Shown here: positions 1 to 9,361 of the stretch, piece after piece
Numbering within the stretch: position 1 is the first letter of the stretch
Layout of the letters: each line of letters begins with the position of its first letter
Assembly (NCBI RefSeq): GCF_000447795.1
Contig: NZ_AUNI01000014.1
Span: 124,001-188,000 of the forward strand
Source of the DNA: Bacteriovorax sp. Seq25_V
GTDB taxonomy: Bacteria > Bdellovibrionota > Bacteriovoracia > Bacteriovoracales > Bacteriovoracaceae
Length of the DNA: 64,000 nt
Reading direction: 5' to 3'
Position numbers and translations under genes: made by a program
Notes under the pieces: model-generated
The model's database searches: none
What the model was told of the DNA's origin: nothing
Seen by the model: only the letters and a program-made list of their open reading frames with translations

Positions 1-1446
1 GAACTTGATTACGAAGACATCGATTCGGAAGATGAACTCGACGAAGATGATGAAGAGTATGAATACGAAGATGATGAAGACGAAGAGTCAATAGAACTCG
101 AAGATGCCGAGGAATATGAAGACGAGCACGACGAAGAGGTTGAGTTCACTCAAATGCCAAAGCCTCCACAGTCTGAAATAGAAGAAGATGGCGACGAGTC
201 AATCGAAGATATTCTTGAAAGAGAAAACGAAAACTTATCCGCAGAGAGTAGCTCTGACGATGACGATGACGACGAATACGAAGATGACGACGAATATGAA
301 GTCGCTGACGGTACAATAGAGTTCGAAGTTCCAACAAAGCCAAAAGTTCCACTTATGGCAAAAATGAAGGGACTTTTCTCAAAGAAAGAGATTGTACAAA
401 ACGATGATGACGAAGTTGATTATGAGGATCGATTTGATCGTACTTCACTGTCTTCAAAAGCAAAAACATTTACAGATAAATTAAATATTACAGATGTTTT
501 ACCTGAGCAGGTGATCCCTACTCTTGTCGGTAAAACGAATCAACCGTTTATTCATCAATCATTTTTAGTGGTGCTAACATTTGTTTCTTTTTATACGATT
601 GGAAAAACAATCGCCCTTTGGACAGGGAGTGAAAAGCCTAGTTCAAAACTCGCGACAAATAGAGATCAGGTGGCCAGCTACAGCCCAAGAAAAGATGTCA
701 GTGTTATCAAGGTTAACAATATTTTCAACGTCAGAGAAAGTGAATTTGAAAAAGTAAAAGTTGTTAAAGAGAAAAAGCCAGAAATAAAAGTATGTAAAGT
801 TGCAGACAAGAAAACTTCTCTCCCAATGAAGCTACTTAATACAATCGTTCTTCAGGACTCTGTTAAGTCAGTAGCTTCTGTTTCCGAGCGTGGAAAGGTA
901 TTTAGCTACAGAGAGGGCGATAAGATTGGAACATTCGCTGAAATTGGTAAAATTGATCGTCTTAAAATGGTTTTTAAAAACCTAAGAAGTGGTCAATGTG
1001 AATTCTTAGAAAATGTTGATCCAGCTGAAAAGAAAATCGCGAAAAAGAAAGTTAATGTCATTCCAGCGAGTAAAGGAAAGAAACTACTTGATGAAGCAGC
1101 TAAAAAAGAAATCGCAGTTGATGGAAATAATTTCACGATCAAGAAAGGACTTAGAGATAAGCTTCTTTCAAATATCGGGGATGTCTTAACTCAGGCCCGT
1201 GCGATTCAAATCAAAAATGCTGACGGTACCCTATCATACAAGATGACAGAGATCGTTCCTGGAAGTATTTTTGCAAACCTAAATATTATGGATGGGGATA
1301 TCGTTACAGGTATCAACGGAAAGAAAATTAATAACGTAAATGAACTCATGTCAATGTTTGGGAAACTAAAAGAGAATGACAACTATGAGATCACTGTAAA
1401 ACGTAATGGAATGGACACTAACTTAAATTACAACTTTGTAGAATAA
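1..1446 (+). CDS. gspC: Type II secretion protein GspC, 5' end outside window
   Basis: The reading frame is open from base 1, so the true start lies upstream. GspC is the inner-membrane protein that links the cytoplasmic-membrane platform to the secretin. The first 140 or so codons here are extremely rich in Asp and Glu, including one run of seven acidic residues near 256-279. A single membrane segment lies at about 556-625, followed by a periplasmic homology-region-like part. A PDZ domain (roughly 1200-1440) ends the protein; PDZ domains are typical of GspC. The gene sits 21 bases before gspD. The long acidic cytoplasmic tail is unusual, because classical GspC has only a short N-terminal segment before the membrane helix. 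The call rests on position in the operon plus TM and PDZ order. Confidence 0.85.
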   Translation, partial: ELDYEDIDSEDELDEDDEEYEYEDDEDEESIELEDAEEYEDEHDEEVEFTQMPKPPQSEIEEDGDESIEDILERENENLSAESSSDDDDDDEYEDDDEYEVADGTIEFEVPTKPKVPLMAKMKGLFSKKEIVQNDDDEVDYEDRFDRTSLSSKAKTFTDKLNITDVLPEQVIPTLVGKTNQPFIHQSFLVVLTFVSFYTIGKTIALWTGSEKPSSKLATNRDQVASYSPRKDVSVIKVNNIFNVRESEFEKVKVVKEKKPEIKVCKVADKKTSLPMKLLNTIVLQDSVKSVASVSERGKVFSYREGDKIGTFAEIGKIDRLKMVFKNLRSGQCEFLENVDPAEKKIAKKKVNVIPASKGKKLLDEAAKKEIAVDGNNFTIKKGLRDKLLSNIGDVLTQARAIQIKNADGTLSYKMTEIVPGSIFANLNIMDGDIVTGINGKKINNVNELMSMFGKLKENDNYEITVKRNGMDTNLNYNFVE

Positions 1447-1467
1447 TTACCAAGGATTGGTTAACGT

Positions 1468-3774
1468 ATGAAAAAAACACTCTTAAGTCTTTCAACTATC
1501 GGATTAATCACGGGCCCTACGTATGGTCAGTTTAATCAATTCAAATCTCCAACGAAATTTGATAAAAGTGAAGCACCTGTTTCAAAACTTCTTGATGAGG
1601 CACCAACTGGAACTGATGTTTTTGGGAGAGAGGCAAAAGATTTACCAAAGACTGATACGAGCTACGTAAACCTGAATCCAGAAACTGCTTTTGGACCAGA
1701 AGTTATTACAAGCTTTGACTTCCCTAATACTTCTCTTCAAGACCTAACTAAGCACATGCAAAAGCTTACTGGTCTTAATCTTATTATCGATAAAGATTTA
1801 AAAGGAAAGATTTCAATCTCAGCACCTACTCCAATTACAGTTGGTGATGCATGGAAAGCATTCCTATCAGCATTAAATATGAATGGTCTTACAATGGTTA
1901 AGAGTGGTGCCTTTTATAAGATTGTTCAAGCTAGAGACATTAGATACGTTCCAACAAAGATCTATACAGGTAATTTTGTTCCAGAAACAGAAAACTACAT
2001 GATGAAAATTATTGCTCTAAAAAATATTGATTCTACTGAAGTTTCAAGAAGTTTTAGACCATTCATGTCTCGTTACGGAAGAATTATCGAAATAAAACAA
2101 ACAAATACAATCATCGTGCAAGACACAGGGGAAAATATCAATCGTCTAATGAGACTGATTAAGTTTATTGACGTCCCAGGGCATGAAGAAACACTTCAAA
2201 TTATCCAAGTTAAGAATACTTCTGCGACAGAAATTGCAAAACTTCTTGATACGATTCTAAAGAAAGACACATCAAAGAAATTTAATGCGACCAATAAGCA
2301 AAACGAAATAATTTCTAAGATTACAGCGGAACCGAGAACAAACTCAATTATCGCGATGGCAAATAATGATGGCGCCAAAAGACTAAGAGACCTCATTGAA
2401 AAACTAGACGTAAAACTAGTTGCTGCAAACAATGAGCAAGTACATGTTTATTACCTCTTCCATGGTGATGCAGAAGAGCTTTCAAAAACTCTTTCAACTC
2501 TTGTGTCGAGCTCTACAAAAACAACAACAGCAAGAACAAGTCGTTTCTCTAGAACAGCAGCTGACGATGGGAACAACTCACTATTTAATGCTGAAGTTAG
2601 AGTAACTGCAGACAAATCAAACAACGCCCTTGTTGTTACAGCCTCTCCTACTGACTGGCTAACGCTTGAGAAAGTTATTACAAAACTAGATGTAAAAAAA
2701 GAACAAGTATTTGTTGAAGGTCTTATCATGGAGACAAATATTTCTAAATCAAGAAATGTTGGTGTAAGTATTATCGGTGCCTATGGTACAGGAAATGCTG
2801 ATAGAGCTGGTTTTGTTGGTGGAGAATCAGGAACAAACCTTCTTAACCTTCTTGGTGGTCAATGGCAAAGCTTAGGTGGTCTATTTGCTGGTGGTGGTAT
2901 CGGTAGCAAAGTAACTACAACAGTTGGTGGACAAGAAGTTACAGTAAAATCTGTTAACGCTCTTATTTCAGCGGTAGCTAACAACGGAAACTCAAACGTA
3001 CTAGCAACTCCACAGTTACTTGTTCAAGACAATACTGAAGGTATTTTTGAAGTTGGTGAAACTGTTCCAGTTCCTGAAAGATCAAATGCAACAAACGGAA
3101 CTTCTACAACATCAATCAAACAACAAAAAGTTGCTTTAACTTTAAAGATCACACCACAGATCAATAAGGTTACACGTTATATTAAAATGAAAATCGATCA
3201 AAAGATTGATGATTTCTCAAATAGACAGCTACCATCAGGTGTTGCATCTGAAGGTGTTGGAACGAATACAAGAAGTACTGTAACAACTGTTACAGTTAGA
3301 GATAGAGATACTATCGCAATGGGTGGTTTAATGAGAGACAAAACTTCTGAATCAGAAAGTAAAGTTCCTCTACTTGGAGATATCCCAGTTCTTGGTTGGC
3401 TATTTAAGAATAAAACTAATCAAGTTGAAAAAGTTAATATGCTATTTTTCTTAACTCCTAAAATTCTTTCAAACTACGAGAAAGATGTTGCAGGAACAGT
3501 TAAAGATGAGCTCAACAGAAGAGCTGCTCACCTTAAAGATGTTCATGCAGGAGAAGATCCATTTGGAACAACAGCTAAAGGTATTTACGAAAAAGCTAAG
3601 AACCAAGAAAATGGTCCTCTTTACAATAAAGAAGATGCTGAATACTTCAAAAAGCAAAATCAAGAAAGTATTCAAAATGAAAATGGTGCAATTCTGGAAT
3701 CATCAAACGATATTCCAGACTACAAGCAATTAACTCAGAAGATCAAAACGAAGCAATCTTCTGTTAAGAAATAA
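1468..3774 (+). CDS. gspD: Type II secretion secretin GspD
   Basis: This is the outer-membrane secretin channel of the type II system. A signal peptide (MKKTLLSLSTIGLITGPTYG) is followed by an N0 domain, then N1-N3 domains with repeated NNAL/TNSI-type motifs. The C-terminal secretin domain carries the glycine-rich gate (about residues 450-500) and the conserved VPLLGDIPVLGWLF motif near 640. At 768 residues it is a little longer than usual. The last 100 residues form a charged Lys/Glu/Gln-rich tail that could contact a pilotin or the outer membrane. It lies between gspC and gspE with short gaps. Confidence 0.97.
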   Translation: MKKTLLSLSTIGLITGPTYGQFNQFKSPTKFDKSEAPVSKLLDEAPTGTDVFGREAKDLPKTDTSYVNLNPETAFGPEVITSFDFPNTSLQDLTKHMQKLTGLNLIIDKDLKGKISISAPTPITVGDAWKAFLSALNMNGLTMVKSGAFYKIVQARDIRYVPTKIYTGNFVPETENYMMKIIALKNIDSTEVSRSFRPFMSRYGRIIEIKQTNTIIVQDTGENINRLMRLIKFIDVPGHEETLQIIQVKNTSATEIAKLLDTILKKDTSKKFNATNKQNEIISKITAEPRTNSIIAMANNDGAKRLRDLIEKLDVKLVAANNEQVHVYYLFHGDAEELSKTLSTLVSSSTKTTTARTSRFSRTAADDGNNSLFNAEVRVTADKSNNALVVTASPTDWLTLEKVITKLDVKKEQVFVEGLIMETNISKSRNVGVSIIGAYGTGNADRAGFVGGESGTNLLNLLGGQWQSLGGLFAGGGIGSKVTTTVGGQEVTVKSVNALISAVANNGNSNVLATPQLLVQDNTEGIFEVGETVPVPERSNATNGTSTTSIKQQKVALTLKITPQINKVTRYIKMKIDQKIDDFSNRQLPSGVASEGVGTNTRSTVTTVTVRDRDTIAMGGLMRDKTSESESKVPLLGDIPVLGWLFKNKTNQVEKVNMLFFLTPKILSNYEKDVAGTVKDELNRRAAHLKDVHAGEDPFGTTAKGIYEKAKNQENGPLYNKEDAEYFKKQNQESIQNENGAILESSNDIPDYKQLTQKIKTKQSSVKK

Positions 3775-3792
3775 CTCATTTAGGAGAATAAA

Positions 3793-5532
3793 TTGAAACT
3801 AACAGAAAATATGCTTCAAAAAGTCGAAGGCCAAAAAGAAAAAATTGGCCAGCTTCTACTAAAGCACACATCTCTTTCAGAAGAGCAGCTTAATGAAGCT
3901 CTACAAATTCAAAGAGAGTCTGGACTTTTAATTGGGGAAATCCTTCTAAAGAAGAACTATATTCATCCTCATGATATTGTCAAAGTTATTTGCCATCAAA
4001 TCGATATCCCATATATTCAGGAAATTGATGTTGATGCTATTGATGTTGATATCATTCACAATATCCCTATCAACTATGCTAAAAATCACGAGTTAATCCC
4101 AATCATTGAAACAGAAAAGAATATCACTGTTATTATGACAGATCCTTTCAATTTTGATGCTATCAATGACCTTAGGGAAATATTTAAAAAAGATATCAAT
4201 GTTATCGTAAGCTCCCCTCTAAAAGTAAACGATGCAATCAATAGAGTTTATGAACGTGCCAACAAGAACATGGTTCAAAGTTTAGAGGATAACTTTGAAG
4301 ATAATCTTGATCTTGATGGGCCAATCGATATTTTAGATGCTGGAGCGGATGAAGCTCCCGTAATTCGTTTTGTTAACTCAATTATTTTTCGTGCCGTAAA
4401 AGAGCGCGCGACAGATATTCACATCGAGCCATATGAGAAAGAATCTGTTTACCGTTTTCGTATCAATCGAGTTATGACTGAAATTCTTAGACAACCATTG
4501 AAAACACATTCTGCAGTTGCTTCAAGAATTAAAGTTATGGCAAAACTTGATATTGCGGAAAAACGTTTACCGCAAGATGGTCGTATACCAATTAAAATCG
4601 CAGGAAAAGATATTGATATCAGACTTTCAACTGTTCCAGTTGGAAACGGCGAAAGAATCGTAATGAGGGTTCTTGAAAAAAACAATAATATCTTACGCCT
4701 TGAAAACCTTGGCTTCCACGGACAAGTACTTACTGACCTCGACGACCTTTCTTCGAGAAAGCACGGAGTTGTTTACGTCTCGGGTCCAACAGGTCATGGG
4801 AAGACAACTACTCTATTCGCGATGCTAGATCGTATTAATACGCCAGATAGAATGATCATCACTGTTGAAGATCCAGTTGAATACGAAATTCCAGGAATTT
4901 CACAAATTCAAGTAAATCACAAGATTGATCTCTCTTTTGCAAAAGCACTAAGAGCAATTTTAAGGCAGAACCCTGATGTTATCATGGTTGGGGAAACCAG
5001 AGACCAAGAAACAGCAGAGATGGCACTTCAAGCATCTTTAACTGGTCACTTTGTTCTTTCTACAATTCACACGAACGACGCTTCATCTGTACCTAATAGA
5101 TTGATTGATATGGATGTTCAACCGTTCATGATTGCTTCTTCACTCGCTGGAGTTCTTGCTCAACGTCTTATTAGAACGCTTTGCAAAGAGTGTAAAACTC
5201 CTAAGAAAGTAACTAAGTACGATCTTGAAGTTCTTGGTATTGATTCAATGCCAAAGAATGCGGAACTCTATGAGTCTCATGGCTGTCCAAAGTGTGACTA
5301 TAAAGGTTATGATGGAGTAACAGTTGTTTGCGAGCTTCTGATGATTAATGATGAGATTAGAACTTTAATCATTAACAAAGCGGATGCAGGGAAAGTTAAG
5401 AAAGCCGCCCAAAAATATGGGATGAAAACTCTTAGACAAGATGCAATTGAGAAAGTTTTGATGGGAATTACTTCTGTCGACGAGATGGTAAGAGCTATCA
5501 ACGTTGAAGAAGAAAATGAAGAAGAAGAATAA
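3793..5532 (+). CDS. gspE: Type II secretion ATPase GspE
   Basis: GspE is the cytoplasmic hexameric ATPase that powers pseudopilus assembly. The N-terminal T2SSE_N region (about 1-150) binds GspL. The Walker A loop is at residues 331-339 (GPTGHGKTT, Lys337), where His replaces the usual Ser. The Asp/Glu boxes and the Walker B-like GETRD follow at about 357-404. Four cysteines in two CxxC pairs (464/467 and 498/501) make the zinc module typical of GspE rather than of every PilB-like ATPase. The start is a TTG with AGGAGAA just upstream. Two bases separate its stop from gspF, which suggests coupled translation. Confidence 0.97.
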   Translation: MKLTENMLQKVEGQKEKIGQLLLKHTSLSEEQLNEALQIQRESGLLIGEILLKKNYIHPHDIVKVICHQIDIPYIQEIDVDAIDVDIIHNIPINYAKNHELIPIIETEKNITVIMTDPFNFDAINDLREIFKKDINVIVSSPLKVNDAINRVYERANKNMVQSLEDNFEDNLDLDGPIDILDAGADEAPVIRFVNSIIFRAVKERATDIHIEPYEKESVYRFRINRVMTEILRQPLKTHSAVASRIKVMAKLDIAEKRLPQDGRIPIKIAGKDIDIRLSTVPVGNGERIVMRVLEKNNNILRLENLGFHGQVLTDLDDLSSRKHGVVYVSGPTGHGKTTTLFAMLDRINTPDRMIITVEDPVEYEIPGISQIQVNHKIDLSFAKALRAILRQNPDVIMVGETRDQETAEMALQASLTGHFVLSTIHTNDASSVPNRLIDMDVQPFMIASSLAGVLAQRLIRTLCKECKTPKKVTKYDLEVLGIDSMPKNAELYESHGCPKCDYKGYDGVTVVCELLMINDEIRTLIINKADAGKVKKAAQKYGMKTLRQDAIEKVLMGITSVDEMVRAINVEEENEEEE

Positions 5533-5534
5533 GT

Positions 5535-6743
5535 ATGGCATTATATAGTTACAAAGGTATAGATAGAACGGGGGCCGAAACTAAGGGTTCCGTTAACGCT
5601 GAGAATATCAATCTAGCAAAGAGTAAAGTTAGAGCTCTTGGAATTATGCTTACTGATATTAAGGAGCAAAAATCTGAGCCGAAGGCCCAAAAGAATATTT
5701 CTTTTGGTGCTGCTGTAAGTATTAATGACCTATCACTTATGACAAGACAGCTTGCGACTCTCATTAAAGCAAGAATTCAGATTGTGGAGTCATTTAATGC
5801 TCTTATTGAACAATGTGAAAATCCAAAATTGAGAGTAATTCTTTCTGAAGTTCGTCAAAAAGTTAATGAAGGTAGTTCTCTTGCAAAAGCATTGTCCGAT
5901 TACCCAAAAGTTTTTGATACAATCTACGTCAACATGGTTGAGGCCGGAGAATCCTCAGGAACGCTTGATATCGTTCTTCTTCGTCTTGCAGAATTTACTG
6001 AAGCACAAGTAAAACTAAAAAATAAAGTACGTGGAGCGATGATGTATCCAATCATCATGCTTTGTGTTGGAGCAACGGTTATGAGTATTATTCTTGTGCT
6101 CGTTATTCCAAAAATTACTAAAATCTTTGTCACACTAAAAAAAGAACTTCCACTGCCAACTCAAATTTGTATATGGCTATCGTCATTTATCAAATCATAC
6201 TGGTGGGCGATTATTCTCGGAATTTTTGCAGGTATATATCTACTAAAGAAATATATTGCCACAAAAAAAGGCAGAGCTGTTTACGATAGTATTGTTCTAA
6301 AAATTCCTGTCGTTGGTGGACTTGTGACGATGGTAAATGTGAGTCGTTTCTGCTCGACACTTGGAACACTACTCAATTCAGGTGTTCCTATTCTTATGGC
6401 AATGAATATTGTAAAAAACCTGATAAGTAACGTTCATATGCAAAAGGCGATTGAAAGATCGCGCACAAATGTTTCAGAAGGTTCTTCACTCGCAGGCCCC
6501 CTAGCAGAGAGTAAACTATTTCCAGTTATGGTGACTCACATGATTAGTCTAGGGGAAAAGTCAGGTGAATTAGAACCAATGCTTAACATTATTGCTGAGA
6601 ACTATGAAGACCAGGTAGAATCTAAACTTAATGGACTTACCTCTATTTTAGAGCCTATAATGATGGTCGGAATGGGTGGCGCAGTTGCATTTATTGTTAT
6701 GTCGGTAGTTGTACCGATGATGGAACTCAACTCAGTTAAATAA
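5535..6743 (+). CDS. gspF: Type II secretion inner-membrane protein GspF
   Basis: This is the polytopic platform protein that works with GspE. The 402-residue length is standard. The N-terminal segment beginning MALYSYKGIDRTG is typical of GspF and PilC. Two T2SSF domains follow, each preceding a hydrophobic region: membrane helices lie at about 168-195, 218-236 and 375-398. The repeated signature MVEAGESSGTLD / MISLGEKSGELE is seen in both halves. It sits directly behind gspE. Confidence 0.96.
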   Translation: MALYSYKGIDRTGAETKGSVNAENINLAKSKVRALGIMLTDIKEQKSEPKAQKNISFGAAVSINDLSLMTRQLATLIKARIQIVESFNALIEQCENPKLRVILSEVRQKVNEGSSLAKALSDYPKVFDTIYVNMVEAGESSGTLDIVLLRLAEFTEAQVKLKNKVRGAMMYPIIMLCVGATVMSIILVLVIPKITKIFVTLKKELPLPTQICIWLSSFIKSYWWAIILGIFAGIYLLKKYIATKKGRAVYDSIVLKIPVVGGLVTMVNVSRFCSTLGTLLNSGVPILMAMNIVKNLISNVHMQKAIERSRTNVSEGSSLAGPLAESKLFPVMVTHMISLGEKSGELEPMLNIIAENYEDQVESKLNGLTSILEPIMMVGMGGAVAFIVMSVVVPMMELNSVK

Positions 6744-6766
6744 TTTTAAAAAATAAAGGAGAAAAG

Positions 6767-7261
6767 ATGTCGTTAAAATCTTTAATGATGAAAATGAAAA
6801 TTAAAAACTCTACTTTCAAGACTGAAGTACTAAAGAATAATAAGGGGATGACTCTTATTGAAATTCTAATCGCTCTAACTCTTATCAGTTTAATGGGTAC
6901 ATTTATTGCTGGTAAAGTTTTCGATATGCTTTATGAAGGCCAAGTAAAATCTGTAAATATTCAAATGAAAGGTTTCGAAGCTCAACTTAAAGAGTTTAGA
7001 AGAAAATGTGGATTCTACCCTACTACAGAGCAAACTCTTGATGCCCTTATCACTAAACCAACGACAGGAAGAGAATGTAAGAACTACCCACCAGAAGGTT
7101 TCATCGATGGAGATTCAATCCCAATGGACCCATGGGATAACGAATATATTCTTATTTCTGACGGGAAAGATCTAGATATCATCTCTTACGGACAAGATAA
7201 CGTTGAAGGTGGAGAAGGAAAAGATGCAGATATTCACCTAAGGAAACCAAAGCAACAATAA
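6767..7261 (+). CDS. gspG: Major pseudopilin GspG
   Basis: GspG is the main subunit of the type II pseudopilus. The prepilin peptidase site is at Gly27/Met28 (NNKG^MTLIE), with the essential Glu at mature position 5, followed by a hydrophobic helix. The C-terminal part has the GspG signature: Pro-Thr-Thr-Glu-Gln near residue 85, then MDPWD and ISYGQD motifs that belong to the calcium-binding fold. The 27-residue leader is long for the family. I keep the first ATG because AAAGGAGAA lies just before it; internal Met codons could give a shorter leader. Confidence 0.96.
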   Translation: MSLKSLMMKMKIKNSTFKTEVLKNNKGMTLIEILIALTLISLMGTFIAGKVFDMLYEGQVKSVNIQMKGFEAQLKEFRRKCGFYPTTEQTLDALITKPTTGRECKNYPPEGFIDGDSIPMDPWDNEYILISDGKDLDIISYGQDNVEGGEGKDADIHLRKPKQQ

Positions 7262-7926
7262 TGATTAAGGGTCACGAACAATCTGGTTTTACATTACTTG
7301 AAATACTAGTTGCACTGGCCCTTGTTACTATCGTCCTAATGATGGTGGCAGGGACAAGTTTCTCTAGCCGCCAAAATCTCGATGAAATGCTAAATAAAGT
7401 CGAGCGAATCGTAAGATTCGCTAGTGACGAAGCCTCCCTAAAAAACCAATTCATTCGCTTAAGTGTTGAACTCGACACTGAAGAGCAAAAAATCAAGCTC
7501 GAGTATGCAGATGATGCTAATCTCGTTCTTGAGGCCCCAAAAGAAAATCCAGATGATGAAATTCGGGATGATGACAAGAAAGAAAAGAAGAAGGAAGAAG
7601 ATAAGTCATTCTCCACTGTTTCTGACTTTGATTCCGATGAATTCAGTCTTCCTGTTGGTGTAAAATTTGTTGCGATAGGCACAAGTCTTTCAAAAAACCT
7701 TATAAAAAATTCTACTGCACCAATCTATTTTTATCCGACAGGAGAGAAAGACTCTGCTATAATAATCTTTGCAACAGATACAGAAATTGCAACAGTCGAA
7801 ATAAAGTCTTTTGGTCAAGTGATTGATCGAAACTATTACAAGCTCGATGAAACAAATTTTGATATCGTGAATGAAAAGACACTCGAACTTGCTGATGGAT
7901 TATACAAAGAATGGTTAGAAAAGTAA
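7261..7926 (+). CDS. gspH: Minor pseudopilin, GspH-like
   Basis: The N-terminus is a short leader with the prepilin cleavage motif QSG^FTLLE (Glu5 present) and a hydrophobic helix. The position between gspG and gspI and the length of 221 residues fit GspH. An insertion very rich in Asp, Glu and Lys lies at about residues 98-120, where ordinary GspH has a short loop. The ATG overlaps the gspG stop region by one base. The globular domain is divergent, so the H assignment relies on order and on the leader. Confidence 0.85.
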   Translation: MIKGHEQSGFTLLEILVALALVTIVLMMVAGTSFSSRQNLDEMLNKVERIVRFASDEASLKNQFIRLSVELDTEEQKIKLEYADDANLVLEAPKENPDDEIRDDDKKEKKKEEDKSFSTVSDFDSDEFSLPVGVKFVAIGTSLSKNLIKNSTAPIYFYPTGEKDSAIIIFATDTEIATVEIKSFGQVIDRNYYKLDETNFDIVNEKTLELADGLYKEWLEK

Positions 7927-8426
7927 GAAATAAATCAGGATTCACACTCATTGAAGTAATGATTGCTCTTGCTATTTTTGGTGTATTCATCGTCTCTTTT
8001 ATGGCCTCCCAGGGTTATAACGTTACAGACTCTTCTTCAATGAGAGCTGAGCTCAAGCTTAAAGAATTAGTTCAAGCAAAAGTTAATGAGATCATCGTTG
8101 CACCGCCAGAGCTCACAGATGCACTTACATTGAAGGCAACTCAAGGTAAATTCGAAAAAGATGAAGGATTTAAGTACGAGATTACTTATAAGAAATTTAA
8201 GGTTCCCGATCTCGACAAAATCAAAGGCAATGAAGAATCTTCAAACGAAGATGATAGTGCTGAAAGTGCAATTGAAAAAAAGATCTTTGATAATGTTGCA
8301 AAAAATCTCGAAACAGTACTTTGGCAAGTTCAAGTTAAAGTTATCAACGAAGTAAGTGGACAAGAAATGGTAATGTCGACATGGTTACTTAATGACAAGG
8401 CCGAAATTATATTGGAGACAATATGA
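7911..8426 (+). CDS. gspI: Minor pseudopilin GspI
   Basis: This is a prepilin-like protein of 171 residues with leader MVRKVRNKSG, cleavage before Phe11 and Glu at mature position 5 (FTLIE). GspI belongs to the I-J-K tip complex of the pseudopilus. It overlaps gspH by 16 bases and gspJ by 4, so translation is probably coupled. A charged insertion (about residues 100-122) interrupts the usual short domain. Confidence 0.9.
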   Translation: MVRKVRNKSGFTLIEVMIALAIFGVFIVSFMASQGYNVTDSSSMRAELKLKELVQAKVNEIIVAPPELTDALTLKATQGKFEKDEGFKYEITYKKFKVPDLDKIKGNEESSNEDDSAESAIEKKIFDNVAKNLETVLWQVQVKVINEVSGQEMVMSTWLLNDKAEIILETI

Positions 8427-9361
8427 AATCGCCTAAGATTAATAACCAAGCAGGTTTTACACTACTTGAAGTTCTAATTGCCATAACGATTCTCTCGCTC
8501 TTGATGGTTTCTATATATTCAGTCATTGAAAACTCGACAACGACTAAGGATAAGATCATTGCCGAAGATAGGGACAAGATGCAGCTAGAAATGGCCCTTG
8601 CAAGAATTGAAACTGATCTGGTTTACATATACTCTCCTCTTTATTACGAGTCGACACAGAAAGAAGATACGGCACTTTACACAAAGGCCTTTAAGAAAGC
8701 TCCTCCAGGTCAAGACCAGTCTGAAGACGATCAAAATTCAGTTTATGATGAAAAGAAGTCTCGTTATGACAGTCTTGAACAATATGTCGGACTCTCTGAA
8801 AGTGGAAACCCTGTGCCTAAAGTTGTAAGTGACGATACCAAGAGCTTAGTTTTCTTTTCTTCGGCTGGACGACGTCTCATTAGAGACTCTAAGCAAAGTA
8901 AATTCACATGGATTAAGTACAGTGTCGAGAATGCTAAAGACCCAGTTAATAAGGATGCACCACTAGTGCTTATGCGTTCAACAATCACTGAGAATATCTT
9001 CAATGATGAGCTTGAATGGGACAAGGTGAAGGCCCAACCTTTACTTGAAAATATAAAAGAACTCAAATTTTCTTTCTACGATGAAAAACGTGAAAAATAT
9101 GTTGATACAATCAAAGAACTAACTGTTTCACCACAAACTCCCCGCCTAATTAAAATCACTCTCGCCTACCAATCAGAAAGTGGTGAGGTCTATGAGGGCG
9201 AGAGGACATTTAGACCAATATGGCCAAAAGTTGATACAAGAAAAGCCCTTGAAGAAAAGTATAAGTTTCAAAACAATGGCCCTACAGGTGGTCAAGTTGG
9301 TGGAAATGGTGATTCTTCTGGTGGAATAATTGGTGGTTCAGGAGATGGTGATGATGAGTAA
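8423..9361 (+). CDS. gspJ: Minor pseudopilin GspJ
   Basis: The leader MKSPKINNQAG is cleaved before FTLLE, with Glu5 conserved. The body fits GspJ, including the late segment about TPRLIKITLAY and the GERTF strand that end the GspJ fold. At 312 residues it is longer than typical (about 200). The additions are an acidic insertion at about 98-120 and a Gly/Asp-rich tail over the last 30 residues. It starts on an ATGA overlap with gspI, and its tail overlaps the start of gspK. Confidence 0.9.
   Translation: MKSPKINNQAGFTLLEVLIAITILSLLMVSIYSVIENSTTTKDKIIAEDRDKMQLEMALARIETDLVYIYSPLYYESTQKEDTALYTKAFKKAPPGQDQSEDDQNSVYDEKKSRYDSLEQYVGLSESGNPVPKVVSDDTKSLVFFSSAGRRLIRDSKQSKFTWIKYSVENAKDPVNKDAPLVLMRSTITENIFNDELEWDKVKAQPLLENIKELKFSFYDEKREKYVDTIKELTVSPQTPRLIKITLAYQSESGEVYEGERTFRPIWPKVDTRKALEEKYKFQNNGPTGGQVGGNGDSSGGIIGGSGDGDDE

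Noticed and set aside
1-430. Acidic codon-rich DNA (GAA/GAT/GAC runs) as a microsatellite or tandem repeat
   Set aside because: The frame is open throughout and codons vary at third positions, so it is coding sequence for an acidic tail rather than a DNA-level repeat.
7272-7682. Antisense ORF of 136 codons over gspH
   Set aside because: It is Ser/Phe-rich, as expected from reading a Lys/Glu/Asp-rich gene backwards, and lacks any ribosome site or recognisable motif.
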